From NCBI GenBank assembly GCA_035575095.1, contig DATLYF010000034.1, positions 1-52,480 of the forward strand: a stretch of DNA of 52,480 nucleotides, in the 5' to 3' direction. The DNA is from DATLYF01 sp035575095 (GTDB taxonomy: Bacteria; Pseudomonadota; Gammaproteobacteria; Competibacterales; Competibacteraceae). Positions 17,301-25,183 of this stretch are shown here, one piece after another. A model generated the notes under the pieces. The model had not been told where the DNA came from and did not search any database. It worked only from the letters and a program-made list of their open reading frames with translations. The translations under genes were made by a program, and so were the position numbers. Within the stretch, counting starts at the first letter, position 1, and each line of letters begins with the position of its first letter.

Positions 17301-17497
17301 CGTTCCAGCTCCTGACGCTGGCGCTGCAAGGCGCTCAGATCGTCGGCCAGGGTCTGCCGACGCAGTTGCACCTGCTCCCGGGCCCAGGCCGGATCAGGGA
17401 CGACGGCCAGGCTTTGGGCCACAACCGCCGGCATCGCCCAAAACATGCAAAGCACCGGCAGCACAAGGCGCCAGCGTATAGACCGATGTTTTGTCAT
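14351..17497 (-). CDS. Large mechanosensitive channel, MscK/KefA type
   Basis: A 1048-residue multi-domain MscS-superfamily protein. Residues 1-28 are a signal peptide (LVLPVLCMFWAMPAVVAQS). A periplasmic helical region to about 470 is rich in heptad-like Leu/Gln repeats (coiled coil), then come about ten membrane helices between 490 and 830. The pore helix and beta domain follow: GAVGVGIGFGMQNIANNFIS, RPLRRGDTVQIG and NMDVIIPNSDVITN. The role is release of solutes on hypo-osmotic shock. The size is close to E. coli MscK. I chose 17497 because it gives the signal peptide and follows AAGG; upstream in-frame codons have no similarity. Confidence 0.93.
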   Translation of the reverse strand: MTKHRSIRWRLVLPVLCMFWAMPAVVAQSLAVVPDPAWAREQVQLRRQTLADDLSALQRQRQELERLRQDTPAFLQNLKVEAVTQAMVEQARVDVDAISLKLDNVRIDIANTERAIKELTQSIGELEAQEQLLKNPAKETGDGADRILQLQKVSETLEQRRIELDLLKQHLDHLGQSQQLDQQRLELLRSRRARIEELYQLRQDQDRRTQQENLEQRLLQEQEERLGQLQELRRRLDSDPGLGDFQRRTLQIRIGVLDARNKLDQLDLRLSTIDNSLATLDTLVQRQDAQPRELDEGLERLQGILQELKSAQELIQRNVDVGEQQKLLLADVAQNLSASERKEANALRQLIEALLADVGERRTRMSEQQSRAEQLRGQIQQRTLELLNRSLVSRARLPADAEGWGKLLEGLASAPWVMVHQVRLSAESALKAMWEGGIWPWLLLLALEAGLLALVVAGRRGLRRSIERLHTSGEDTYFNALLLLLLNLLRKNLKGAGVAAAILLILAVFPVPQPGLYIIIALVLLWVGIKLPINLTWLLLASPELPEGQRHLALYRQLRWVLLLVASLAAVIILARLSLLADELVQVYDRLFMLSLLLGLKPGMQLRRFLLGLLSERFSGQFGFIALRIMSLLFPLTLASAALLGLVGYLNLAWTVAWHLVVFLLLLVGWLVLRGLLDDAVVWLKNYAITHSEQGLLWTQEIIAPLHRIANVLLFLGMGVVLFKAYGLEGDSGVVVAIWKFLEAPLFTLGGAEISLWRIAVTVITFMLAIWFGQWCKAVTYRWVFARITDLGVRNSLSVFTQYFVVLVGLLITLRLVGLDLTTLTVFAGAVGVGIGFGMQNIANNFISGLLLLIERPLRRGDTVQIGQNLGQISRIGIRSLTLRTFDNMDVIIPNSDVITNAFVNWTHSDNVVRTVLYIGVSYDADPHEVKRVLEKCLNGNKMILREPAPAVFLWEFAASAMNFRMQYYCDFVHGDTNAARSQLLFAVFDAFKQAGIGIPYPQQELRIKEWPASVTVMRRDEALAEARVLQPPGSGTVVPLEGKGGAQ

Positions 17498-17626
17498 GAA
17501 CGAACCTTGCTTGCGTGTCGCAGGGGAAGCATGCCCCCCTGCTCCGAGGGCCTGGTCGGCGCCGCTTGACCGGGCGCACGGCCTGCCGTGAAGATAGCCT
17601 GCATTCAGTTTCTCCAGGGAGCGGCG

Positions 17627-18100
17627 ATGGCCGAGAAAGTTCAATTGGGCTGGCGCGAATGGCTGTCCCTGCCAGCTCTTGGCGTCCCCGCCCTGAAGGC
17701 CAAGGTAGATACCGGCGCCCGTACCTCCGCCCTGCACGTGTTCGAGCTCGGTACCTGCTACGAGCACGGCCGGCGTCTGGCGGTGTTCCGTTTGCATCCG
17801 CTGCAGAAACGTACCGATATCGTCGTGGAATGCAAGGCCGAGATGGTGGACGAGCGCTGGGTGCGCAATCCCGGCGGCCAGCTGGAATGCCGGCCGGTGA
17901 TCATCACCCCGATGCGCATCGGCACCCTCGAGTGGTCTATCGAGATCACCCTGACCAACCGCGACGACATGCTGTTTCGCATGCTGCTCGGGCGCACCGC
18001 CCTGGCCGGGCGCTGCCTGATCGACCCGGCTTACTCCTACCTGCAGGGGCGTCGCTGTCCCTACGATTATGACCGCAGTGGCATCCCGGTGCCATCGTGA
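17627..18100 (+). CDS. rimB: RimK-associated aspartyl protease-like protein (RimB)
   Basis: A 157-residue retropepsin-fold protein of the DUF785 / ATP-dependent zinc protease group. The diagnostic motif is VDTGARTSALHVF (about 29-41), with the Asp-Thr-Gly of aspartic proteases; the C-terminal half has LGRTALAGRCLIDPAYSYL. Members are encoded next to rimK and in pseudomonads assist modification of ribosomal protein S6. The start at 17627 follows GGGAG; an in-frame ATG at 17588 would add 13 residues. Its stop overlaps the rimK start (GTGA). Confidence 0.9.
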   Translation: MAEKVQLGWREWLSLPALGVPALKAKVDTGARTSALHVFELGTCYEHGRRLAVFRLHPLQKRTDIVVECKAEMVDERWVRNPGGQLECRPVIITPMRIGTLEWSIEITLTNRDDMLFRMLLGRTALAGRCLIDPAYSYLQGRRCPYDYDRSGIPVPS

Positions 18101-19002
18101 AGATCGCCATCCTCTCCCGCAATCCCAAGCTCTATTCCACTCGACGCCTGGTGGAGGCGGGTCAGGCGCGCGGGCACGAGATGCACGTCATCAACCATCT
18201 GCGCTGCTACATGAACATCACCTCCAACTCGCCGCGCATCCACTACCAAGGCGTGCCGCTGGAGGGCTTCGATGCGGTGATCCCGCGTATCGGCGCCTCG
18301 GTGACCTTCTACGGCACTGCGGTGCTGCGCCAGTTCGAGATGATGAGCGTCTTCCCGCTGAATGAGTCGGTGGCCATTAGCCGCTCCCGCGACAAGCTGC
18401 GCTCCATGCAACTGCTGGCGCGGCGCGGCATCGGCCTGCCGGTGACCGGCTTCGCCCACTCGCCGGACGACACCAATGACCTGATCAAGCTAGTGGGCGG
18501 CGCGCCGCTGGTGGTCAAGCTGCTGGAGGGCACTCAGGGCGTGGGTGTGGTGCTGGCCGAGACGCAGCAAGCCGCGCAGAGCGTGATCGGCGCCTTCCGC
18601 GAGCTCAAGGCCAATATCCTGGTGCAGGAGTTCATCGAGGAGGCCCACGGCGCCGACCTGCGCTGCTTCGTCATCGGCAAGAAGGTAGTGGCGGCCATGC
18701 TGCGCCAAGCGCGCGAGGGCGAGTTCCGCTCCAACCTGCATCGCGGCGGGACCGCCGCGCTGGTGCGCATCACCCCCGAGGAACGGGCTACGGCGGTGCG
18801 CTCGGCGCGCATCCTTGGCCTCAACGTGGCCGGGGTGGACATCCTGCGCTCCAAGCGCGGGCCGCTGGTGATGGAAGTCAATCCCTCGCCTGGGTTGGAG
18901 GGGATCGAAAAGGTCACCGGCAAGGACATTGCCGGCCAGATCATCCACTTCATCGAACGCCACGCCCGTCCGGGCAGAACCCGCACCCGCGGGCGCGGCT
19001 GA
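18097..19002 (+). CDS. rimK: ATP-grasp glutamate ligase RimK
   Basis: A 301-residue ATP-grasp ligase that adds glutamate to the C-terminus of ribosomal protein S6 (or related peptides). Seen are the RimK N-domain SRNPKLYSTRRLVEAGQARG, the RSRDKLRSMQLLARRGIGLP segment, the ATP lysines in PLVVKLLEGTQGVGVVLAE, QEFIEEAHGADLRCFVIG, and metal ligands in VMEVNPSPGLEGIEKVTG. The GTG start overlaps the rimB stop, implying translational coupling. The terminal RPGRTRTRGRG tail is basic and probably disordered. Confidence 0.95.
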   Translation: MKIAILSRNPKLYSTRRLVEAGQARGHEMHVINHLRCYMNITSNSPRIHYQGVPLEGFDAVIPRIGASVTFYGTAVLRQFEMMSVFPLNESVAISRSRDKLRSMQLLARRGIGLPVTGFAHSPDDTNDLIKLVGGAPLVVKLLEGTQGVGVVLAETQQAAQSVIGAFRELKANILVQEFIEEAHGADLRCFVIGKKVVAAMLRQAREGEFRSNLHRGGTAALVRITPEERATAVRSARILGLNVAGVDILRSKRGPLVMEVNPSPGLEGIEKVTGKDIAGQIIHFIERHARPGRTRTRGRG

Positions 19003-19014
19003 GGGCAGCGCGCC

Positions 19015-20073
19015 ATGGTAGAGCAGCTCAGCATCGGCGGTGTCGACATCCCCCTGGGCAGTCAGATGACTCTGGAACTGCCGCTGCCCAACCTCTACAC
19101 CCACACGCGCGTCGCCCTGCCGATCCGGGTCATGCGTGGCAGTCGCAACGGCGCCAGGCTCTTGATCAGCGCTGCCCTGCACGGAGACGAGATCAACGGC
19201 GTGGAAATCATCCGCCGCCTGCTGGCCATGCCCCAGATCAGGCGGCTGCACGGCACGCTGATCGCCGTGCCGGTGGTCAATGTCTACGGCTTTCTTTCCC
19301 ACTCCCGCTACCTGCCTGACCGTCGCGACCTCAATCGCTCCTTCCCCGGCTCCGAGAGCGGCAGCCTCACCGCCCGCCTGGCGCGCCTGTTTCTGGATGA
19401 GGTGGTGGCCAAGGCCACCCACGGCATCGACCTGCACACCGGTGCCCTGCACCGCGCCAACCTGCCCCATATCCGCGCCCACCTCGCCGATCCTCAGGTG
19501 GAACCCTTGGCCCGCGCCTTTGGCGCGCCGGTGATCCTCGACAGTCCGCCGCCGGAGGGCTCGCTGCGCCAGGCCGCCATGGCCCGGCAACTGCCCTATC
19601 TGCTCTACGAGGGTGGCGAGGCGCTGCGCTTCGACGAACTGGCGATTCGCGCCGGGGTGCGCGGCATCCTCAGCGTGATGCGGGCGCTGGAGATGCTGCC
19701 GCCAACGCGCGAGCGCAGCCCCCATCCGGACCCGGTGATTGCCCGCTCCAGCGGCTGGGTGCGGGCGCCGCAGAGCGGTATCCTGCGTGCCGCACTACCA
19801 CTCGGCGCGCGGGTGGAGAAGGATGCGCCGCTGGCAGTGATCAGCGACCCCTTTGGGGAGCGCGAAACTCCGGTGCTGGCCCGCCACGCCGGCATCGTCC
19901 TCGGCCGTACCCACCTGCCGCTGGTCAACGAGGGCGAGGCGCTGTTCCACGTCGCCCGCTTCCAGGCCCCCGGCGCGGTGGAAGAGCGTCTGGAGAGCTA
20001 CCAGGACGAGCTCGCCGACATGCGTGAGCTGGGCGATCCGTTCAATCCGGCGTTCAGCCCGGAGACGCTGTGA
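19015..20073 (+). CDS. M14-family zinc carboxypeptidase-like / succinylglutamate desuccinylase-aspartoacylase family
   Basis: A 352-residue zinc hydrolase. HGDE (His56, Glu59) and GIDLHTG (His141) supply the three zinc ligands, and NRSFPG (about 107-112) the substrate-carboxylate region. A C-terminal beta domain (VRAPQSGILRAALPLGARVE and HAGIVLGRTHLPLVNEGE) resembles the lipoyl-like extension of this family. Its place 12 nt after rimK, in the usual rimB-rimK-M14 order, suggests it removes or trims glutamyl groups on a RimK product. Substrate unproven. Confidence 0.88.
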   Translation: MVEQLSIGGVDIPLGSQMTLELPLPNLYTHTRVALPIRVMRGSRNGARLLISAALHGDEINGVEIIRRLLAMPQIRRLHGTLIAVPVVNVYGFLSHSRYLPDRRDLNRSFPGSESGSLTARLARLFLDEVVAKATHGIDLHTGALHRANLPHIRAHLADPQVEPLARAFGAPVILDSPPPEGSLRQAAMARQLPYLLYEGGEALRFDELAIRAGVRGILSVMRALEMLPPTRERSPHPDPVIARSSGWVRAPQSGILRAALPLGARVEKDAPLAVISDPFGERETPVLARHAGIVLGRTHLPLVNEGEALFHVARFQAPGAVEERLESYQDELADMRELGDPFNPAFSPETL

Positions 20074-20074
20074 A

Positions 20075-21034
<960 letters not shown>

Positions 21035-21146
21035 GACAGTCCATCCCATGTCGATGTAAGGGGCACGGGCGCCGCCACCATTAAACCTCAGCGGCGGCCT
21101 CGTGTTCTAAGGCGGTATACGCAAGTGTGTAGGGGATGGAGGCAGG

Positions 21147-21235
21147 ACGAGGTTCAATAAAAAATTTTTAAGAAAATTATATTTTTTTCGTTTTGAATCC
21201 AGGAAAACTCCCTATATATAGGCGGCGGTTTTCCT
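21147..21235. promoter_or_regulatory. A+T-rich control region with nested palindromes
   Basis: Positions 21153-21195 are almost pure A+T (AATAAAAAATTTTTAAG and later ATTTTTTTCG), in sharp contrast with the surrounding DNA. Next to it AGGAAAAC (21201-21208) and GTTTTCCT (21228-21235) form an 8-bp inverted repeat enclosing the perfect palindrome CCTATATATAGG (21211-21222). It lies 39 nt upstream of the small acidic protein gene and within 130-190 nt of the divergent msrP start. Probably the promoter of the small gene with an operator or an H-NS-like/nucleoid target. Confidence 0.55.
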
Positions 21236-21273
21236 AACCCAGTCGTGAACCTTCGGCTGACGGAGCAAGAATC

Positions 21274-21474
21274 ATGAGTGACAAGTTCACCGACGATGAA
21301 GACATCCTAGACGACGTGGACAGCGAGGCCGAGAACCTGGGCAACATTATCCCCAAAGCCTCCAAGGCCTGGCGCTCCATCGAGCGTTACCGGGAGATGA
21401 AGGAACTGCGCAAGAATCTGGACGACTTCTTCTACGATGACTCCGACGACCCGCTCGACGACGTCAAACTCTGA
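21274..21474 (+). CDS. Small acidic PA3496-family protein
   Basis: A 66-residue, highly acidic protein: DDEDILDDVDSEAENLG, then a short basic helix (KAWRSIERYREMKELRKNLD) and a second acidic tail (DDFFYDDSDDPLDDV). The central helix pattern (ExYREMKxLRxxLDD) matches the PA3496 family, described as putative envelope integrity proteins; no biochemical role is established. The start follows GGAGCAAGA. Its last 43 nt overlap the end of the LysR gene on the opposite strand. Confidence 0.8.
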   Translation: MSDKFTDDEDILDDVDSEAENLGNIIPKASKAWRSIERYREMKELRKNLDDFFYDDSDDPLDDVKL

Positions 21475-22328
21475 GCGTCGGCGGCTGCGCCCGCCCGCGC
21501 CGGCACGGCGGGCGCCGACAACAGGCTCTCCAGCCGCTCACGCCGCGGGTTGTTGTGGCTGAACAGGGCGCATACCGGCACCCGCAGCACGGGGGCCTGG
21601 TCCGCATAGACCCATCCTCGATTCTGAACCCCCTCTTCGGCCAGCGCCGTCGGTAGGTAGGCGGCCCCACCCTGTTCCTCCAGCCAGCGCAGGGCCAGCT
21701 CCAGCGGTCCTAGCCGCAGCCGCCCCGGCGTCAGGCCGAGTCTCAGGCAATGGGCGCACACTCCCATGCCCCAGTCGATGGCGATATAGTCCTCCACCAG
21801 CGCCGACCAGGGCCGCGGGCGCTCACTCACCAGGCGCAGTTCCAGCGGCGTCAGGGTCCGCACCTGCACGCCGGCCAGGGCCGGAGGATCCAGCAGCAGC
21901 ACCAGGTCCAGCTCCATTTGCAGCAGCCGCCGCACCAGGCTCTGCGGTTCGCCCGCCTCCACCTGTAGCGCCAGTTGCCGCTCCTCCCGCAGGCGCCGCA
22001 GCAGCCCGTCCGCCACGCCCGCCCGCAGCAGATTGGGCGTCAGCCCCAGCCCCAGGCTTTCCGTAGCCAGCGCACTACGGCCGGTATCGCGGCAGGCTTC
22101 TTGCCAGACCTGCAGCAGCCGCTCGGCATGGGGCAGGAAACGCCAGCCGGCCGGAGTCAGGCGCAGCGCGCGGCGGCCGCGCTCGAACAGCGTCACCTCC
22201 AGTTGCTGCTCTAGCAGGCGGATGCGCGCGCTGACTGCCGACTGGGTGAGGAACAGATTCTCCGCCGCCCGGCCGAAGTGGCCGGTGCGTTGCACTTCCA
22301 GAAAGGTCTTGAGCAGGTTGATGTCCAT
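21432..22328 (-). CDS. LysR-family transcriptional regulator
   Basis: A 298-residue LTTR. The helix-turn-helix occupies about 1-60: DINLLKTFLEVQRTGHFGRA then AENLFLTQSAVSARIRLLEQ, closest in pattern to the HdfR/YifA-like group. The effector domain is less conserved and unusually rich in Leu and Arg. The C-terminal tail (SLTSSSGSSESS) is encoded antisense to the end of the small acidic protein, so it may be recently extended. It lies 20 nt downstream of hemN on the same strand, hence probably co-transcribed. Targets unknown; start 22328 (MDINLL) chosen over 22346. Confidence 0.9.
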   Translation of the reverse strand: MDINLLKTFLEVQRTGHFGRAAENLFLTQSAVSARIRLLEQQLEVTLFERGRRALRLTPAGWRFLPHAERLLQVWQEACRDTGRSALATESLGLGLTPNLLRAGVADGLLRRLREERQLALQVEAGEPQSLVRRLLQMELDLVLLLDPPALAGVQVRTLTPLELRLVSERPRPWSALVEDYIAIDWGMGVCAHCLRLGLTPGRLRLGPLELALRWLEEQGGAAYLPTALAEEGVQNRGWVYADQAPVLRVPVCALFSHNNPRRERLESLLSAPAVPARAGAAADAQSLTSSSGSSESS

Positions 22329-22348
22329 CGCCCCATGATAGGGCAAGC

Positions 22349-23731
22349 TCAGATGACCTTGGAGAAGCGCTGCTCTTGCGCCTGGCGCAGATAGCGGTCG
22401 AACACCATGCAGATGTTGCGGATCAGCAGCCGCCCGGCCGGGCTCACGGTGATGCGCTCGGCCGACAGCGTGAGCAGGCCGTCGGCCGCCATCTCTCGCA
22501 GTTCCGCCAGTTCGGTGGCGAAATAATCGGCAAAGACGATGCCGTGGTGTCGCTCCACGGCGGCGCTGTCCAGGGCGAAGTCGCAGATCAGTCGGGTGAT
22601 GATCTCGCGGCGCAGCCGGTCGTCGCCGTCTAGGGCCACACCACGCACCACCGGCAGCTCACCGCGATCCAGGTGGCCGTAATAGGTCTCCAGGTCCTTG
22701 GCATTCTGGATGTACATCCCCTCCAGCATGCCGATGGCGGTCATGCCCATGGCCACCAGATCGCAGTCGGCATGGGTGCTGTAGCCCTGGAAGTTGCGGT
22801 GCAGGGTGCTGGACTGCTGCGCGACGGCCAGCGGGTCATCGGGGCGGGCGAAGTGGTCCATGCCGATATAGACGTAACCGGCCTCGGTCAGACGGGCGAT
22901 GACCAGCTTGAGGATCTCCAGCTTCTCCGCCGGGCTGGGCAGTTCCTCGCCGCGAATCTGCCGCTGACTCTTGAACAGCTCCGGCAGATGGGCGTAGTTG
23001 AACACCGACAGCCGATCCGGGGCGGCCTCCAGTACCGCGTCCAGGGTGCGGGCGAAGCTCGCCACCGTCTGCCGCGGCAGGCCGTAGATCAGGTCCAGGT
23101 TGATGGAGCGGAAACCCACCGCGCGGGCCGCCTCCAGTGTGGCCAGGGTGAGTTCCTTGGGCTGGATGCGATTGACCGCCCTCTGCACCTCGGGGTCGAA
23201 GTCCTGCACCCCCAGGCTCATGCGGTTGAAGCCCAGGCCGCGCAGTTGGGCGATGGTATCGGCGTCCACCTCGCGCGGGTCGATCTCGATGGAGTAGTCG
23301 CCGCTGTCGTCGTCCAGCAGATGGAAGTGCTCGGCGGTAGCCTGCATCACCTCCGCCATCTGCGCGTCGCTGAGAAAAGTGGGAGTGCCGCCGCCCCAGT
23401 GCAGTTGCACCACCTTCCGACTGCGGTCATATAGCGCTCCCTGCTGGGCGATCTCCTGCTTCAGCCGCGCCACGTAGGGCTCGGCGCGCTTGCGGTTGGC
23501 GGTGATGATCTTGTTACAGGCGCAGTAGAAACACACCCGGGCGCAGAACGGGATGTGGAAGTACAGCGACAACGGCCGTCCTGCTGCGTTGCTGGCCCGT
23601 GCCGCCTGGACGTAGTCCGCAGCGCCGACTGCGGGGCTGAACTGCACCGCCGTGGGATAGGACGTGTAGCGCGGCCCGCTGCGGTCGTACTTGCGGATCA
23701 GGGCGGGGTCGAAGACGATGGCGGTATCCAT
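22349..23731 (-). CDS. hemN: Oxygen-independent coproporphyrinogen III oxidase HemN
   Basis: A 460-residue radical SAM enzyme making protoporphyrinogen IX without oxygen, in the cytoplasm. The iron-sulfur motif is CARVCFYCAC (Cys63, Cys67, Cys70), with Cys72 the extra cysteine of true HemN. N-terminal YDRSGPRYTSYPTAVQF, then HWGGGTPTFL and SLGVQDFDPEVQRAVNRIQP, are diagnostic of HemN against HemW. Start at 23731 chosen for the conserved N-terminus, although its ribosome site is weak. An FNR-like box lies 59 nt upstream, which fits anaerobic induction. Confidence 0.95.
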   Translation of the reverse strand: MDTAIVFDPALIRKYDRSGPRYTSYPTAVQFSPAVGAADYVQAARASNAAGRPLSLYFHIPFCARVCFYCACNKIITANRKRAEPYVARLKQEIAQQGALYDRSRKVVQLHWGGGTPTFLSDAQMAEVMQATAEHFHLLDDDSGDYSIEIDPREVDADTIAQLRGLGFNRMSLGVQDFDPEVQRAVNRIQPKELTLATLEAARAVGFRSINLDLIYGLPRQTVASFARTLDAVLEAAPDRLSVFNYAHLPELFKSQRQIRGEELPSPAEKLEILKLVIARLTEAGYVYIGMDHFARPDDPLAVAQQSSTLHRNFQGYSTHADCDLVAMGMTAIGMLEGMYIQNAKDLETYYGHLDRGELPVVRGVALDGDDRLRREIITRLICDFALDSAAVERHHGIVFADYFATELAELREMAADGLLTLSAERITVSPAGRLLIRNICMVFDRYLRQAQEQRFSKVI

Positions 23732-23789
23732 GGGCACTGCTCTGCTGTCGAGTCGGAAGGCAGAGTAAAGCGCTCGGCTATTAGCGACC

Positions 23790-23803
23790 TTGACCGAAGT
23801 CAA
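23790..23803. promoter_or_regulatory. FNR/Anr-like box upstream of hemN
   Basis: TTGACCGAAGTCAA is a perfect 5-4-5 palindrome close to the FNR/Anr consensus TTGAT-N4-ATCAA. It lies 59 nt before the hemN start. Oxygen-independent hemN genes are classic FNR/Anr targets, so activation under low oxygen is likely. A near-copy stands at 37278. Confidence 0.7.
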
Positions 23804-23867
23804 TAGCGTGTGCGGCAGTGCGCTCGGGTTCAGCGGGTCGGCGCCCTGCCGGAGCTGTTGGCTGCGG

Positions 23868-25034
23868 TCAGGCGTTTTCCGCTGAGCCCGCTTCGCACAC
23901 GCTGAGACCGCCGGCGAGGCGCCAGCGGAATGGCGTCAGGTTGGCGTCGAACAGATGCCCGGCGCGGCTGGCCTTGGTACGCAGATAGCGCTCGTTGTGG
24001 GGATTGACCGAACCGAGCACCGGCAGCCGCCCTTCCACGCTCAGCCCCGCCGCCTCCAGGGCCTGCAGCTTGCGCGGGTTGTTGGTCAGCAGCCGCACCC
24101 GGCGCACCCCGAGCTGCTTGAGCATCTCGCCGGCGATGTCAAAGCGCCGCTCGTCTTGCTCGAAGCCCAGGGTGGCGTCAGCATCCACGGTGTCGTAACC
24201 CTCGGCCTGCAACTGATAGGCGCGCAGCTTGTTGGCCAGGCCGATACCGCGCCCTTCCTGGTGCAGGTAGAGCAGGATGCCGCCGCCGCAGCGCGTCATC
24301 CTCAGCACGGCGCTGCGCAACTGCTCGCCGCAGTCGCACTTGAGGCTGGAGAACAGGTCGCCGGTGAAACAGGCGGAGTGCAGGCGCACCAGCACCGGCC
24401 CGCTCAGGTCGGGTTCGCCGACCACGATGGCCACGTGCTCGGTATGGCCGTCGGCGGCGCGGAACAGAACGAAGCGGGTCTGCTCGCTGGCCGCCAGCGG
24501 CACCCGGGTATCGACCACTGGCCGCAGGGAGCATGCCAGGCTGTGGGGATAGGCGTCGATCAGCTCCGCCGCCAGCACCGGCTCGGTCCCCCTCTCCCCG
24601 GCGGGACGCCGCACCAGCAGCAGCGCCGGCAGCAGCCGGGCGTGTTTGGCCAGGGCCAGCAACCGCGCCAGCGCCGCACCGGCGGCGGTTGCCTCTATCT
24701 CACCTGGGGTCAGCGGCTGCCGGCGGCGGAAGGCCAGCTGGCGATACCACTCGCCATTGGCGTCGGATGGTGCGGCGAAGACATAGGCGCCGCCCTCCTC
24801 CACCGCCAGGCCGAGCACCTGGGCACGCAGCGGGCTGAGTAGCAGGCGCGGCATCTCATCGGTCAACTTGTATAATTCTTGCACGAAAAAATCGCCGCTG
24901 GTCTCTACCGCGACGATCATCCACTGCCCCTCCCCATCGCACACCCGCACCGCCTGCCCGCGCCGCAGCTCAGCCAGGACCCGGTCCACCTGCAGCACGA
25001 CGGAATGATGATCGGTGCTTGTTGGTGTTAACAT
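23868..25034 (-). CDS. ribA: GTP cyclohydrolase II (RibA) with degenerate RibB-like N-terminal half
   Basis: A 388-residue protein. The C-terminal half is a complete GTP cyclohydrolase II, first step of riboflavin synthesis: zinc ligands Cys222, Cys233 and Cys235 in SACFTGDLFSSLKCDCGEQL, LYLHQEGRGIGLANKLRAYQ, and RLLTNNPRKLQALE. The N-terminal 200 residues align in position with DHBP synthase, but the metal and substrate motif (DDEDREN-like) is replaced by CDGEGQWMIV, so that half is probably inactive. Fused RibBA proteins with a dead RibB half are known in proteobacteria. Residues 144-150 (PAGERGT) look repeat-derived. Start 25034 follows GAGAGAA. Confidence 0.88.
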   Translation of the reverse strand: MLTPTSTDHHSVVLQVDRVLAELRRGQAVRVCDGEGQWMIVAVETSGDFFVQELYKLTDEMPRLLLSPLRAQVLGLAVEEGGAYVFAAPSDANGEWYRQLAFRRRQPLTPGEIEATAAGAALARLLALAKHARLLPALLLVRRPAGERGTEPVLAAELIDAYPHSLACSLRPVVDTRVPLAASEQTRFVLFRAADGHTEHVAIVVGEPDLSGPVLVRLHSACFTGDLFSSLKCDCGEQLRSAVLRMTRCGGGILLYLHQEGRGIGLANKLRAYQLQAEGYDTVDADATLGFEQDERRFDIAGEMLKQLGVRRVRLLTNNPRKLQALEAAGLSVEGRLPVLGSVNPHNERYLRTKASRAGHLFDANLTPFRWRLAGGLSVCEAGSAENA

Positions 25035-25062
25035 GAAGATTCTCTCGTGCCCGCACAATAAC

Positions 25063-25080
25063 TATACAGACCCTATACAG
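25063..25080. promoter_or_regulatory. Tandem TATACAG direct repeat in the ribA leader
   Basis: Two TATACAG copies at 25063 and 25074 are 11 bp apart, one helical turn, 29-46 nt upstream of the ribA start. On the ribA strand they read CTGTATA, each resembling a -10 hexamer (TATAG). They may be overlapping promoters or a regulator site. No FMN riboswitch structure was recognised here. Confidence 0.4.
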
Positions 25081-25183
25081 GGTGACGTATGGCGATTACC
25101 TCAACGGTCGGAAAAATATCATACATCCGCATCGTTTGCGGGCCGCCCAGTACCGATACAGACCAAACAATGCAGGTCTGGCA

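Noticed and set aside
25035..25183. FMN riboswitch upstream of ribA
   Set aside because: The interval is short and I could not find the conserved RFN sequence blocks or stems.
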